From the NCBI GenBank assembly GCA_025716815.1, contig JAIXMN010000011.1, positions 930,001-994,000 of the forward strand: a stretch of 64,000 bases of DNA. The letters run 5' to 3'. Positions within the stretch are counted from its first letter, which is position 1. Every line of letters starts with the position of its first letter. The stretch comes from Dichotomocladium elegans. Lineage: Eukaryota; Mucoromycota; Mucoromycetes; Mucorales; Lichtheimiaceae. The notes beneath the pieces were generated by a model, which saw only the letters and a list, made by a program, of their open reading frames with translations, was not told the DNA's origin and ran no database searches. The translations under genes and the position numbers were made by a program. Of this stretch, positions 33,998 through 44,084 are shown in pieces.

Positions 33998-35167
33998 TTA
34001 TGACGATGCTGTAGCCTTGGATTGCAATGAGAAGTGGTCGTAGAACCCACTATCCACTTCTCGATTCGACGATGGCACCGTGTCGTCCTCCTCCGTGACA
34101 ATGGCATCTGCATCCTCAAATGGATTCACGTACGCTTGCTTCGTCGCCTGCTTATTTTCCTCTACCGCACGGATCAGTTGGATGGCCAACTCCCGATCCT
34201 CGTCTAACTCGATATGGGGTTCAAAGGCTCCATGAAGCCCCATGCGCATGCCATGAAAGACATACATGGCGTCGCGCTCTGCGTGGCCGAGTTTAGACTC
34301 ACTCTCCAGACAATGTTCAATGACCTCGCGTGCGCGCTCGACAATATCCTCAAGGTCTTCCTCTTCCTGGTAATGGTATCGTGGTGGGTTATTTCTGTCG
34401 TATAGCTGAATGAGCGGAGCCTGGCGAGACCGCGCGCGTCGTTGCCAATGGCGCTTTAAGACATAACGGACAACGAAGTGGACCTCCATGCCTCCTCGGC
34501 GGAACACCTGCTGACCGTCCCCAATCTGTGCAAGCTCAGATTCAAGTTGGTTGAGAAATCTGTTTCGGACGTCGCACATTGGCTGAAGCACAAAGAGTAT
34601 GTAGTTAAGGGTGTAGAGACGGTGGGTCATCATTTCCCACAAGGCGTCGTAGCTAGTATTAGGGGAAGATCTCGTGTAATGGTATGAAACTGGAGTAGAA
34701 ATGGAGGGAGTGGGCGACGGCGCGGTAGCGGGCCGACGACCAGGGGCGAGAAGCGTCGACTGTAGCGTTTGCTTGAGCCTTGCAGCCATGAAGAAAGCTC
34801 GATTTTGACACCGTTTATCATTGAAGAAAAACGAGCCAAAAACATCTGCAAACTCGCTATTCTGAGCCTCTTTTGACATCGCACGTAATGTTTCCCCAAA
34901 ACTGTTCGTCACAGCGCTCCTCGTGGTTGCGCTGATGGTTCTACTACGGGGAGTCGAGGGGTGATTAGTTTTGTTGTTGCTATTCGGTGACGGCTCGATC
35001 GGGGGAGTTGACGCTCGGGCACGGGATAGGGTTGTTGGCGAAGAGGGAGGATTCTGAGAAGGGGACGGAGACGGGGACGGAGACCGAGAGCGGTGGCGAT
35101 TCCGGTGACCAAAAGCAGAGAGTTTGACAGACCTCACTCTGGAAAGCGTGGATGAAAAGTTGGACAT
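33998..35167 (-). CDS. Unrecognised intronless protein, Ser/Pro-rich N-terminus, NPF motif
   Basis: A single frame of 389 codons from MSNFSSTLSRVRSVKLSA to SLQSKATASS. An upstream in-frame Met at 35299 would add a hydrophobic leader, but the region before 35167 is T/A-rich leader-like and I prefer the internal Met. Residues 20-90 are Arg/Ser/Pro-rich (RSRSPSPSPSPSQNPPSS). A helical middle follows: GETLRAMSKEAQNSEFADVF, GSFFFNDKRCQNRAFFMAAR, DALWEMMTHRLYTLNYILFV. The acidic C-terminus contains NPFEDAD, an NPF motif of the kind bound by EH domains, which hints at endocytic partners. I do not recognise the family. No signal peptide or membrane span from the chosen start. Confidence 0.7.
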   Translation of the reverse strand: MSNFSSTLSRVRSVKLSAFGHRNRHRSRSPSPSPSPSQNPPSSPTTLSRARASTPPIEPSPNSNNKTNHPSTPRSRTISATTRSAVTNSFGETLRAMSKEAQNSEFADVFGSFFFNDKRCQNRAFFMAARLKQTLQSTLLAPGRRPATAPSPTPSISTPVSYHYTRSSPNTSYDALWEMMTHRLYTLNYILFVLQPMCDVRNRFLNQLESELAQIGDGQQVFRRGGMEVHFVVRYVLKRHWQRRARSRQAPLIQLYDRNNPPRYHYQEEEDLEDIVERAREVIEHCLESESKLGHAERDAMYVFHGMRMGLHGAFEPHIELDEDRELAIQLIRAVEENKQATKQAYVNPFEDADAIVTEEDDTVPSSNREVDSGFYDHFSLQSKATASS

Positions 35168-35346
35168 GCGAACGTGAGAACGAGAGAAAGGTGATGTACA
35201 AAAGATAGAAAAAGGGGGGAAAGAAAAAGAAGACAAGAAAAGGGAAATAAAAAAAGTGAAAAGCTGTTGGCGCCCTGCCAAAAAAGCCAGCTGGTACACG
35301 TTGCCTTGTACCCAGGATCACCCAAAATAGAAAGCGTCTATGCCCT

Positions 35347-38335
35347 TTAATTCCCTTCACCCAACACCCGCCTGAGCTGCTCACGTTGCTCATCAGTTAC
35401 AGTAATGCCAGATGACATCGACGATGACGGATACTGCAAGAATACCAAGCTTCAGCCTAAGCACGAGACTATCTTGCCCACACGCTCCATATGGGCAAGC
35501 CGCCTATCTGCTTACCAGGAGATCCCGAATACGGGTTTTTAAATCTGCTGAACTCCGAGTCGAGTCGCCATCGCACAGGACCTCAATGTACTGCTTGTTC
35601 ATTTCCCATTGCGCTTCTGTCGTGCGTTGCTGAAGCCACATTGCAAAATTACCGCACTTCAGGAACTGAGAGTAGAGATCCTTGGTCGGATCCGTCGCAG
35701 ATGTGCGAGTTTTGAAGGTCGTTTTGAAAGGGAGCTGAGCACCGTGCTCTTTGAGAAACTTCATGAATTGCTCAGTCTGGAACGGTCTCAGCTGAGGAGG
35801 TCCAACGTCCGTCTGAAACACCCTTCCATTTATAGGTATACATGTTAGCAAAAAGGTCACAAAAAAATAGTTAGACGATCTGCTTACGTTTTGTCCGGGA
35901 TGATCGTGCTAAAATAACTATTTAACGGTGCCAGGAACTTCTCCGTCAGGTCCACGAAATGGCGACGCAAGATGTTGTTCAGGACCCAGTCTGTCATATT
36001 ATTACTCTTAGAAAAGATGGGTCCAAGAACAATCCCATGCTGCACTCTATTTACCAGGAGGATGTCCACGCATATTTGCCTCAGTCAGCATTTTCAATAA
36101 CTTTCGATCTTTTGCAATCACCGATTTTCGCTTTGAGGTCACCCCCTGCAGAATGAAACATCAACGCCAGCCCGTAGTCTTCATCCTGACTTTTCTCACC
36201 TGAACAAAATCGAACATTATGTTTCCTTTACCAGCTTTTGACTTGTGCGCCACATGTTTGCCATGATCATTCATTAATGTCCCATCCGGCCTTCTATGAA
36301 AATTGCGTAAATATCCCAGGCTCACTCTTTCACAAACATAGGCAATCCGTACCTTAATTGTTGCCTTCCAACACGTACTATATGTGGCCAATGTTCGACA
36401 GCGGTGTTAAAAAATGGATTAGTGACACCAAGCACCAGGTTAGATGGAGGCTACTCTGCTATGTTAGTACGGTCACATGACGGTGAAATCATGAATTTCG
36501 ATCTACCTTTTTTTTGGTAACAAAAGACTTGAAATCGGAGTCCTGTATCGTGAAATACGGCCGGTAATCACCACAATAGGGTATCTAATTGAATTGCTCA
36601 GCATTTAAAACGCTTGCCGCCCTCCATTGCACCTTATTGTGACATACCGGATTAATAAGATTAACGAGCGATACCACAGCCTCGCTACAAATCCCAGGTT
36701 CCGGTGCCATGACTATCAAAGGCTCACCAAGAAGCATGAGTTCCCATAGCAACCACAGATCTTGAAGGATATCTTTAAAATGATGGTATAATCCTCCGGT
36801 AGGCAGAGACGCCATAATCTAAATAATCCCGAATGAATCCCCGTTTTTCCTATCCGCATCGTTCATTCTTTTTACCTGGACGTCGGGTTGCAGGTGATTC
36901 ATGTCGAACGACGTTGTTTCTAGAAGCTGTGGTTCAAATGGCCGCGATATCTCAACCTGCAGCAAATTGCCAAGGAACGGTAAATCAAGGACTTTCCCTT
37001 CTAATGCAGGACCCCTAAAAATTAAGCCAACCATTAGTTTATGCATAGGCTGCGTCAGCGCCATAAAACTTTGTTGTTACCAATTTACAATATTCATACA
37101 TGCTGCTTCCAGCATAGGTTGTCCGGTATCAAAGAACACCGGCCCAAGGATTGCCACGAGTCGCGAAAACAACCCCACAAACGGATGCTGCGACAACAAA
37201 ACCAGTGATTTCTGGTGGTGATACGTCTTACTCAGACTATCTAACCTTTATGCCGTGCATGTTCATTCCTCTTACCTGGAAATAGCCCCGTCGGATCCTG
37301 GCGTCTTTTTTTTGACGAAAGAACACATAGCCGTAAAGGAATCCAGCGCTGTTTGTTGGTCCTGATAGAGAAGAAGTATGCCAAGGCACATACACGCACG
37401 TTAGTATTATCCTCATTTCCCTCTCCAGGGACCGACGGAACGATGCATAAAAGGCAGTCCACATACCTGAAGCTGCCAACCCAGTCGTGCTGGCACGGAC
37501 ACGCACATTATATACCTGATCGCCAACCTCAAACACGTTAGAGTCAGGGAAAGCTGAAAAGCATCTGTTTGAAAGGAACAACTGTTAATATTTTCCTTAA
37601 CTCCTTGTTCAAGATCTCCATAATGCAAGTTTACATGTTCTTCTTTTCAATAGCCGTGAGCTCCATGGGTGGATAAACGTAGTCGAGAGCTTTATACATC
37701 GGAGAGTGTTTAATACCGTGAACAAAGAAGAAGAAGAAGAAAAGACGCGCGAGGCTACCGCGCGCACAACTATGCTGTATCATTTTACCTTGCCCGACTT
37801 CAAGATCAAAGTTAACGATGCAAAAACCAATCACCCATCGACGGAACCTTGCCAGATCATCCGGTTCAAGCTTCAGCATTGCATCGTCTACTCCGTTCTC
37901 TGTGATGTCTAAATCGTTAGCTGCTACTGCTGTTTCCCTGCCTTGTAAGCCTGGAGCTGTGGAACCCGGTCTCGTTGGTGGCACTTGAGGCATCTTGTCC
38001 TCGAAAAAATTAGGTTCTGAGTTCGACTTCCCGAAAGCACTGTTGCCGCTGTAAGGAGCATCAGAAAACGTAGAAGAAGGTTGCTTGCGTATTGAAAAAA
38101 GTCTTGGTGTATCCCCGATGTCGGCTTCCTGATATCGTGTCAGGTTCTTTCGTAGTCCTGGAGATGTAGGAGTTGTCAACGAGTTCTGTAGGCGAGGAGG
38201 TGATGGTGTATAGGACCATGGGCGGGGTATTGGGATAGTTCCGTTGTTCTGGCTAATTTCTTCGTTGTCGTTGCTAGGAAAAGATTGAAAAGGAGAAGGA
38301 ACTTTTGTTTTTGAGAGATCGGACTCGATGACCAT
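35347..38335 (-). CDS. DENND6-like protein (DENN-domain Rab regulator)
   Basis: The first exon starts MVIESDLSKTKVPSPFQSFP and carries a disordered, Ser/Pro-rich leader before the DENN core FRRWVIGFCIVNFDLEVGQ. Many short exons then follow the DENND6/FAM116 order: ALDYVYPPMELTAIEKKN, AFPDSNVFEVGDQVYNVRV, GFLYGYVFFRQKKD, RIRRGYFQ, SLVLLSQHPFVGLFSRLVA, LWELMLLGEPLIVMAPEP, IPYCGDYRPYFTIQDSDFKS, VLGVTNPFFNTAVEHWPHIV. The C-terminal exons include FQTEQFMKFLKEHGAQLPF and the last exon (GITVTDEQREQLRRVLG) ends at a stop at 35347-35349. Animal DENND6 proteins activate Rab14 in endocytic recycling. The length, introns and conserved order all fit a full gene. It begins 180 bp beyond the neighbour's start on the same strand. 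Confidence 0.9.
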
Positions 38336-38504
38336 GTGGGAGACAAGTCAAGAAAGAGAGTAGAGCAGGCAGCAAGCTCTTGCTGCGTTTAAAAAGAGTA
38401 ACCTGAACTAAGGAAATCGAAAAAGGGGTTTAGGATAAATTCTACTGGTCCTAACGTATTAAGCGGCCTTTCAATTGGTGCATAACGGCTGTAGGGGTCA
38501 TCTC

Positions 38505-38660
38505 AGAAAGTCGTGGCTTCAGTACAAATTTCTTGGCATTTTGTTTTACAACGCGTTCTTTTCTTGGGTACCGCCTTCGAAATAAGTATGCAATTTCTTT
38601 ACGATGGACAAGGACATGTCAATGATGAGGAACTTTTCACTATCCACAAAAATAAGCCCT
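38505..38660 (+). mobile_element. Probable 5' fragment of IS630/Tc1-like transposon
   Basis: Short, weaker similarity to 18421-18590: gaaagtcg at 38506, acaaattt.ttg.c, caatttctttacgatggacaaggacatgt versus tttgtttacgatgggcaaggacatgt (first 18 or so bases differ in places), then atgatga. It ends near 38660. The position relative to Fanzor copy B repeats the arrangement at 18.4-20.5 kb. Confidence 0.4.
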
Positions 38661-39114
38661 CGTAGTCAATTTTTGTTGGATAAACTTTCAGAAAGGCGTT
38701 TTGGTCCTGTAATGCATGCAGTCCCAAAAATGAAGTTGTTGATGTGAAATTTGTAATTTATTTTTTAGCAAACAGTTTAAGTGCAAAGCAATTAGGTATT
38801 CCTCTTCTCATTGCTCAGAAATTTATAAAATCAGGACGACGTCATATCCCTGAAGACAAACACAAGTCTTCGTAGCAGTTCGTTAATCCATATATCCCTA
38901 CTTATATACGCTTGGCATCAAAACGCGTCATCCGCGGAGAACGAAGCTGGGTGACATTATTCTTCAGAACCCTGATATACCTTTTTGTCAATCAAGTTTG
39001 CATTATGCGATCATGGATATCATGCCATCAGTAGATAGTATTTGCAGTTCAATAGAGACAATTTATGCGTGTAATAAGCCGATGAACATACAATGAATGA
39101 TGATGTTAGCAGGT

Positions 39115-39240
39115 CGAGTCTATTTGTTGTCACATAGCAGGATGTATGGCTCTGTTCCCACCCGGATCACCTATAGGGTGCCCCCTCTCCATCTGTTGAA
39201 TGGAGGGTGGCACAAGTATCTTGCTTATCGCATCTTAACC
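39115..39240 (-). ncRNA. Candidate guide-RNA (omega-RNA-like) region 3' of Fanzor copy B
   Basis: Just beyond the 3' end of the Fanzor pseudogene (minus strand) lies a strong hairpin at 39178-39213: gtgccccctctccat pairs with atggagggtggcac across a 7-base loop. A second short stem (caccc...gggtg) lies at 39159-39180. Fanzor and TnpB guide RNAs are known to come from the 3' end or 3' UTR of the nuclease gene, so position and folding fit. There is no transcript evidence; the hairpin could also be a transposon subterminal palindrome. Confidence 0.3.
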
Positions 39241-40930
39241 GTGCGATAACATGGCCGGAAATTTCTTTAGGTGGATTGAGAGAGTCAGCCTTTGCGTTAT
39301 TAATGCACTCGTGACTTTCTGTCAGAAGCAGCAGTTACTGTATCTTGCGTTTTACAGACTTGGCATGTCGGAACCGTTCTGGAATTTCTCCATTGACCCG
39401 GAGGCTCAGGAGGATGTGCCGGAGGTTAAGCATGGCTGTCGTGTCTCAGTTCCAAGCCGCAGCCAAAACAATCCGGTAACCTCTTCCATGGACTTCAAAC
39501 AATTTAGATTTGTACACCTTAGAAGCTCATGGCATTAAACTTCAGGGCGCTTTGTTCTCTGCCATGGTCGCAGATTGGAGACATGCTTGAAGGACTTCAG
39601 GCGGCTGGAGCACTCGGGACAGGTCTCGGACTTACAGTACTCGTCAATCAAATAAATCCTGAACGCATGCCTCTTGAACATTTCCCGCCAACCGTTGCCA
39701 CGGATGGGCTCATCGTAACGAGCCATGGGTGCACTCCAATTTCCCACGGCAAGTATGGTGTCCCTTCCGAATCTGTGTCGTATTGTCCACACTAATCTAG
39801 CATCGGCCTGTCTCTGGTTGATATAAGCAGAGAGACACAATTTCCGATGGAGCGGATAGTTGTTCGCGTCGTGATCAGTAGTATATGGATGCATTTTCGT
39901 GCTCGACGCTTCCTCCAGTCGCTCTTTGCTGGCCCATACTTTCTGTGCACGGGGTGCGTTGATACTGTATGGGTAGTGGTGGTACTGCTATAAAAGTTGC
40001 TGAGAAGTGACCACTCCCGTCCTCGGGCCTCGACGTAGAGCTTGTACTTGGCGGCATTGACGGTGCTCCGGGATATTTGTGCAAGCCTAGCCTCGGCCTC
40101 GAGTAAAGTGTTTTCGTCATCATAACGATCCTTGGCGATGTCACGTATCTACCGAAACGCACCATCCTTGTTTCTCAGGCCTGCTGGTTGTGCGTATACC
40201 GGTGTATTTTGGTGAGCTCAGGCGCGCTCAACTCATGCATCCCATAAAGAATATCACGACGCCCGGGTCAATGAGAAGACATTTTTCCTCGGCGTCTTTT
40301 AACTTGTCTTGTGGGATGTCGTGAATGTAGGAACAATTTGCAATGATTATGCTTGCTCTACTTCTTCCGAGTGTCCTTGCTCCTCGTACCATCGTCATCA
40401 GCCCGATTTAGCTTGCGACTAAGGTTCCTCTTTGCGTCAGGAGTCTTGAACATGATTGACATAGATACTCCATCCGTTTGTACCGTTCCTAAGAACCTTC
40501 TGCCATGCCTATCCTTGAATGCCGTGGACTTGAGGTCAGTACCTTCCCCCATGTCTCTTCGATCGATGGTGCTTTAGTGGATGCCTGCCTCGATATATTC
40601 TGGCAGAGGATTCGCGTGTCGATGTGTATATGGGACAGCACTCAAAAAGTTCGGAGAGGCAAGCACTGGATTGACTTTTCCTCTCTTGCCTCTAAAAATT
40701 TGTAGAGTTCATAGAAAGCATTGATAGATACCATCTTCTGCGAACGCATAAGTGTCGCGGTACGATTGGAGGATCGACCTTCTGCTAAGCATTCCTGCGG
40801 GTTCATTATTAACAAAGAAATCATGAGTCCTCGTGCTGCGATTTTCTTGGAATATAACAAAGCACATATAGTGTTTAATTCCATTCCTCCTGCCAACGGG
40901 TTGCCTGCGAGAGAATTCCACCACTAGTCT
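39240..40930 (-). pseudogene. Fanzor (eukaryotic TnpB homologue) pseudogene, copy B
   Basis: Read 40930 to about 39240. Segments in order are MVSINAFYELYKFLEAREEK and QCLPLR (40750-40650), then THADTRILCQNISRQAS-type sequence near 40640-40560 in a shifted frame, then LKSTAFKDRHGRRFLGTV followed by QTDGVSMSIMFKTPDAK (40552-40358). The RuvC-I region near 40300-40230 reads KCLLIDPG and, after a one-base frame change, RRDILYGMHEL. Next are IRDIAKDRYDDENTLLEAEA and RLAQISRSTVNAAKYKLYV, HRKLCLSAYINQRQADARLV, AVGNWSAPMARYDEPIRGNG, then YLIDEYCKSETCPEC, which keeps the acidic residue and the first CxxC of the zinc ribbon. The tail near 39400 retains only traces of the WNRD...LN motif. Several stops and frameshifts make it a pseudogene. 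The same blocks occur in copy A, so the two are one family. Confidence 0.82.
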
Positions 40931-41080
40931 CTGCCTTCATTAAGCAACAAGTTAAACAGCATATGACTTGGATCAATAGCCGGTATATGTTACTGATGAG
41001 TGAAGTACCATCCCAAGTATAGTACAGTATAGTATTACACAATGAAGATCGTCCTGCGTTAGAAGTCCCGTCTATCGCCA

Positions 41081-42312
41081 TCAATGGAGGAAAGCCTTTG
41101 TTTGTGGTGTGTGAACATTGTACTTGACAATGTTCATATTCACAAAGATATCACTGAAGCATAAAGAAATAATGGCCACGCTGGTGACAGTGATGTGTTC
41201 TGAGGCGTGCAGTGATTTAGATGCCTCTCTTGATATCATGATAACGACGACGTAGCCAGCAGCGGCTGGCAGCAATGATGGCAAGGCATAATGCAATTTC
41301 ATAGCTACTCCACTGCTAGAACTATATTCATATTCCGCGTACAAGAAAGTTCCATTTGCTGAATAGCCGAGAAAATCCAATAGTTCGACGTCAAAATGGT
41401 TACTATAGTAGCCAAAGCCAGAACTGCATCATACATGCTGATGCAGCAGGCCAGATGCTTTCGCGACCAACCCCATCTACGCACAGTCTCACCAGCACAC
41501 GCTGTTTGCGGGCTTGGGAAAGAAACGACCCGTATCCAGGTCTATAGGGCAACTTTGCCCGGATGCTCTCACTGGCAGGTTCTGAATGCCATCCCTCCGA
41601 CATGATCGCTTGCCAGGTGTTCCATACCTTCTGCATGAACACGAATGTTTGAACCTGACCGCCATACATTGTTTTCGCGTACTTCTACCACTAGGCTGTA
41701 CTCGTCGATGATTTCTTTCTTCTCTTGGAATCAGTGTAGCATCCGGCAGTCCGCGGAGTGTTTGGATTGACGTTCTGATGATTGCAAGTTCCGGAAGATC
41801 TACCCGAATCTTGCTGTCGTATGATCCGCTTTTGACCTGCTGGCTAGGCAGAAAAAAAGGCCCGGATGGAAAACGCCTGAGAGAGACGTGACAACCATTT
41901 TATTGGATGGTGCCAGAGTGACTTTCTGAAATTCAGTAGCTTGTACAGTGTTTTTTTCCCACTTGGTAAATTGTCCTACGCGTTTTATTTTGCACATGCT
42001 TAGGAAGATTCCCTTTCCTTTTTTATTATCAAAACCATAGATCCCATGATCCTGATCTTCACCTGGAAGACTAGCTTCCTTGCATGATTCTGCCGTAGCG
42101 GCGCATGAAAAGGGTACATGAAAATCGTCATTTTGTGGGCATATGCCGTCCTGTCCTGGCAAGAGCCATTTTCTCGCTATACCAAAGCTGTTTCCAGAAC
42201 AGGAAGTCCATACAGCAGCAGCACAATATCCCCTTGTTTGCAACAAATGCACATGCGGAAAGAATGGTATAAGCGAAGCCTGGCATGTTACTCGCTGGCG
42301 TCTATCATACAA
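41081..42312 (-). pseudogene. Broken gene of unknown function upstream of Fanzor copy B
   Basis: Three minus-strand frame segments follow each other. The frame at 42312-41800 includes FTKWEKNTVQATEFQKVTLA and NKMVVTSLSGVFHPGLFF. The frame at 41669-41403 has GGQVQTFVFMQKVWNTWQAI, LPYRPGYGSFLSQARKQRVL and VRLCVDGVGRESIW. The frame at 41380-41081 has MKLHYALPSLLPAAAGYVVV and LHASEHITVTSVAIISLCFS. The sober amino-acid composition suggests real former coding sequence, but I do not recognise the family. It points the same way as the Fanzor pseudogene. On the other strand, 42143-42367 is also open and contains VCNKCTCGKNG...HRKGSR, a possible zinc-finger-like stretch; one of the two strands must be a shadow. 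Confidence 0.4.
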
Positions 42313-42630
42313 ATGTACTCCGCATCGGAAAGGATCAAGGGTTTTGAATCTTAAACGAGACTGGTGAGTGAATCCAAGCAGGACCGATCCATTGCAATGC
42401 TTTATTTCGCTTCTTGTGACCTCACCTGTTGATCAGCTGAGAATTCATAATAAAAATGAAGAACGGAGTTCTTCTCCATTTCACATTCTTTCTTTTATTT
42501 AATTCTCTCCTCTGCTACGTTTTACGCCTCCATTCTTTCGCTCCCCCCCTTCGACACCTCTCTAACCTTTCGCTAGACTCCTGTCCTTTACGTAAAAAAA
42601 AAAATACAAAAAACAGACAGCTTCCTAAGG

Positions 42631-44084
42631 ATGGCATCACTTTCTGAAAACGACCAAGATGACGTTTTCATCAGACGAAAACCGCTGCCTCAGCAACAGT
42701 CAGTTCCCCAGCAGCAGACAAAAAACAAGCACCGCGCCTCAATACCTGGCAGCAAATTCACAACGGTCCCGCGCGCCTTTCCCATAGGAGCCACAACCAG
42801 TACCACAGAATCAACTGATAACGCCAACGGCTTCTCCGCCTCGGTTTCCTGGCCAATCTTACTCGCTGTTGTACCAACCGTAGGAGCTTTCTTCACAGGC
42901 AGCACAGATGCATGGAGCGATTTTGTTGTGATACTACTTATACTTTATTATGTGTACAAGTGGATGACAGGTATGTATATACCAGCCTGGCAAGAAAGGA
43001 ATCGGTTACCGTTCCTTAACATATACGCGCGTATGGTTTCTACTAGTGCCCTGGTCTTATTATGAAAGCGCGCGTTCCCGTCGCCTGATTCACCAAAGAT
43101 CGAATCCACCCGTGGTGGATAACGACGATGCTGAGAGCAAAAAGAAGCTTTCAGAATATCTTCATCGGCAGAGCATCTCAGACGAACTGCGCCGACATGA
43201 ACTTGCCGGTCTTGTATGGGTTGTCTTGTCCCCTATTCTCGCTGGGTACACCCTTCAGTACAGCCGTTACTTTTTGAGCAACTACGAACGCTATATGAGT
43301 TCCTTCAATGTCATTATCTTCGTGCTTGCAGCATCCCTTAAACCGCTTGCGCATGTGCTTATGCTCCTCCGCGAACGCACACTGTATTTGCAAAGCGAGA
43401 TGCAAGGATCTGAGAGTCAGGTGAAAATTCTCCAAAGGAAAATGGATCTAATGGAGGATGAATTGGATACGTTGCGCAAAGCATTCGCTACTAAGAAAGA
43501 CCTGGGTCAGGTAAAAAAAAAACACTATTGCTACGCTGTCATACGTCGGACACATGTGATTTAATGAAATATATCTTAATTGCGATGGTGACTAGGTAAC
43601 CGATGGTCTCAACCCAACAATTCAACATCTTGCCAAGACCATCCGCCGCTTCGAGAAGAAAGAATCTGAAATACGATCCTGGTCCGAGAGTCGCTTTTCG
43701 GCCATTGAGCAAAAAGTTCAAGAATTCGATGAGTTCATTTGCTACCGCATCGAAGAAGAACAGCGCCAGTCTGCGCATGGGATGGTGGTCACTTTGGTGC
43801 TTCTGCCATTTAACATTACATTATGGATAGCTAAGCGCATGACCGGCCTTCTACCTGGACCTCGCGCACTCCTAGGCTCAACGGCATCTGTGGCAACGAC
43901 AAGCAAACCGACTCTACATCACAGCCAACGATCCAAGGTTTCGCTGCCACCAAAGCACCACATCACACACCCAGATTCATTGAAGGCTCCAGCGATACTC
44001 CAAGGTCCTTCACCTGCTTCAGACGACTATTCTACAGAAGATACAACCATGGCTCTAAATCAACGCCGCTCGCTGCAACGTTGA
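42631..44084 (+). CDS. Membrane protein with coiled coil, family not named
   Basis: Three exons: 42631-42970, 43047-43510 and 43596-44084. The N-terminal 80 residues are polar and Gln-rich. Hydrophobic segments follow: SVSWPILLAVVPTVGAFFTG and FVVILLILYYVYKWMT, then VPWSYYESARSRRLIHQRS. A further pair is ELAGLVWVVLSPILAGYTLQ and SSFNVIIFVLAASLKPLAHV. After LMLLRERTLYLQSEM comes a coiled coil (ESQVKILQRKMDLMEDELDT and beyond). The last exon contains VVTLVLLPFNITLWIAKRM and a polar tail. The order (WSYYESARSRR, tandem hydrophobic helices, RERTLYLQ, coiled coil) recalls uncharacterised fungal proteins of the secretory membrane system, from memory only. The donor and acceptor sites are consensus. 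Function unknown. Confidence 0.75.
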
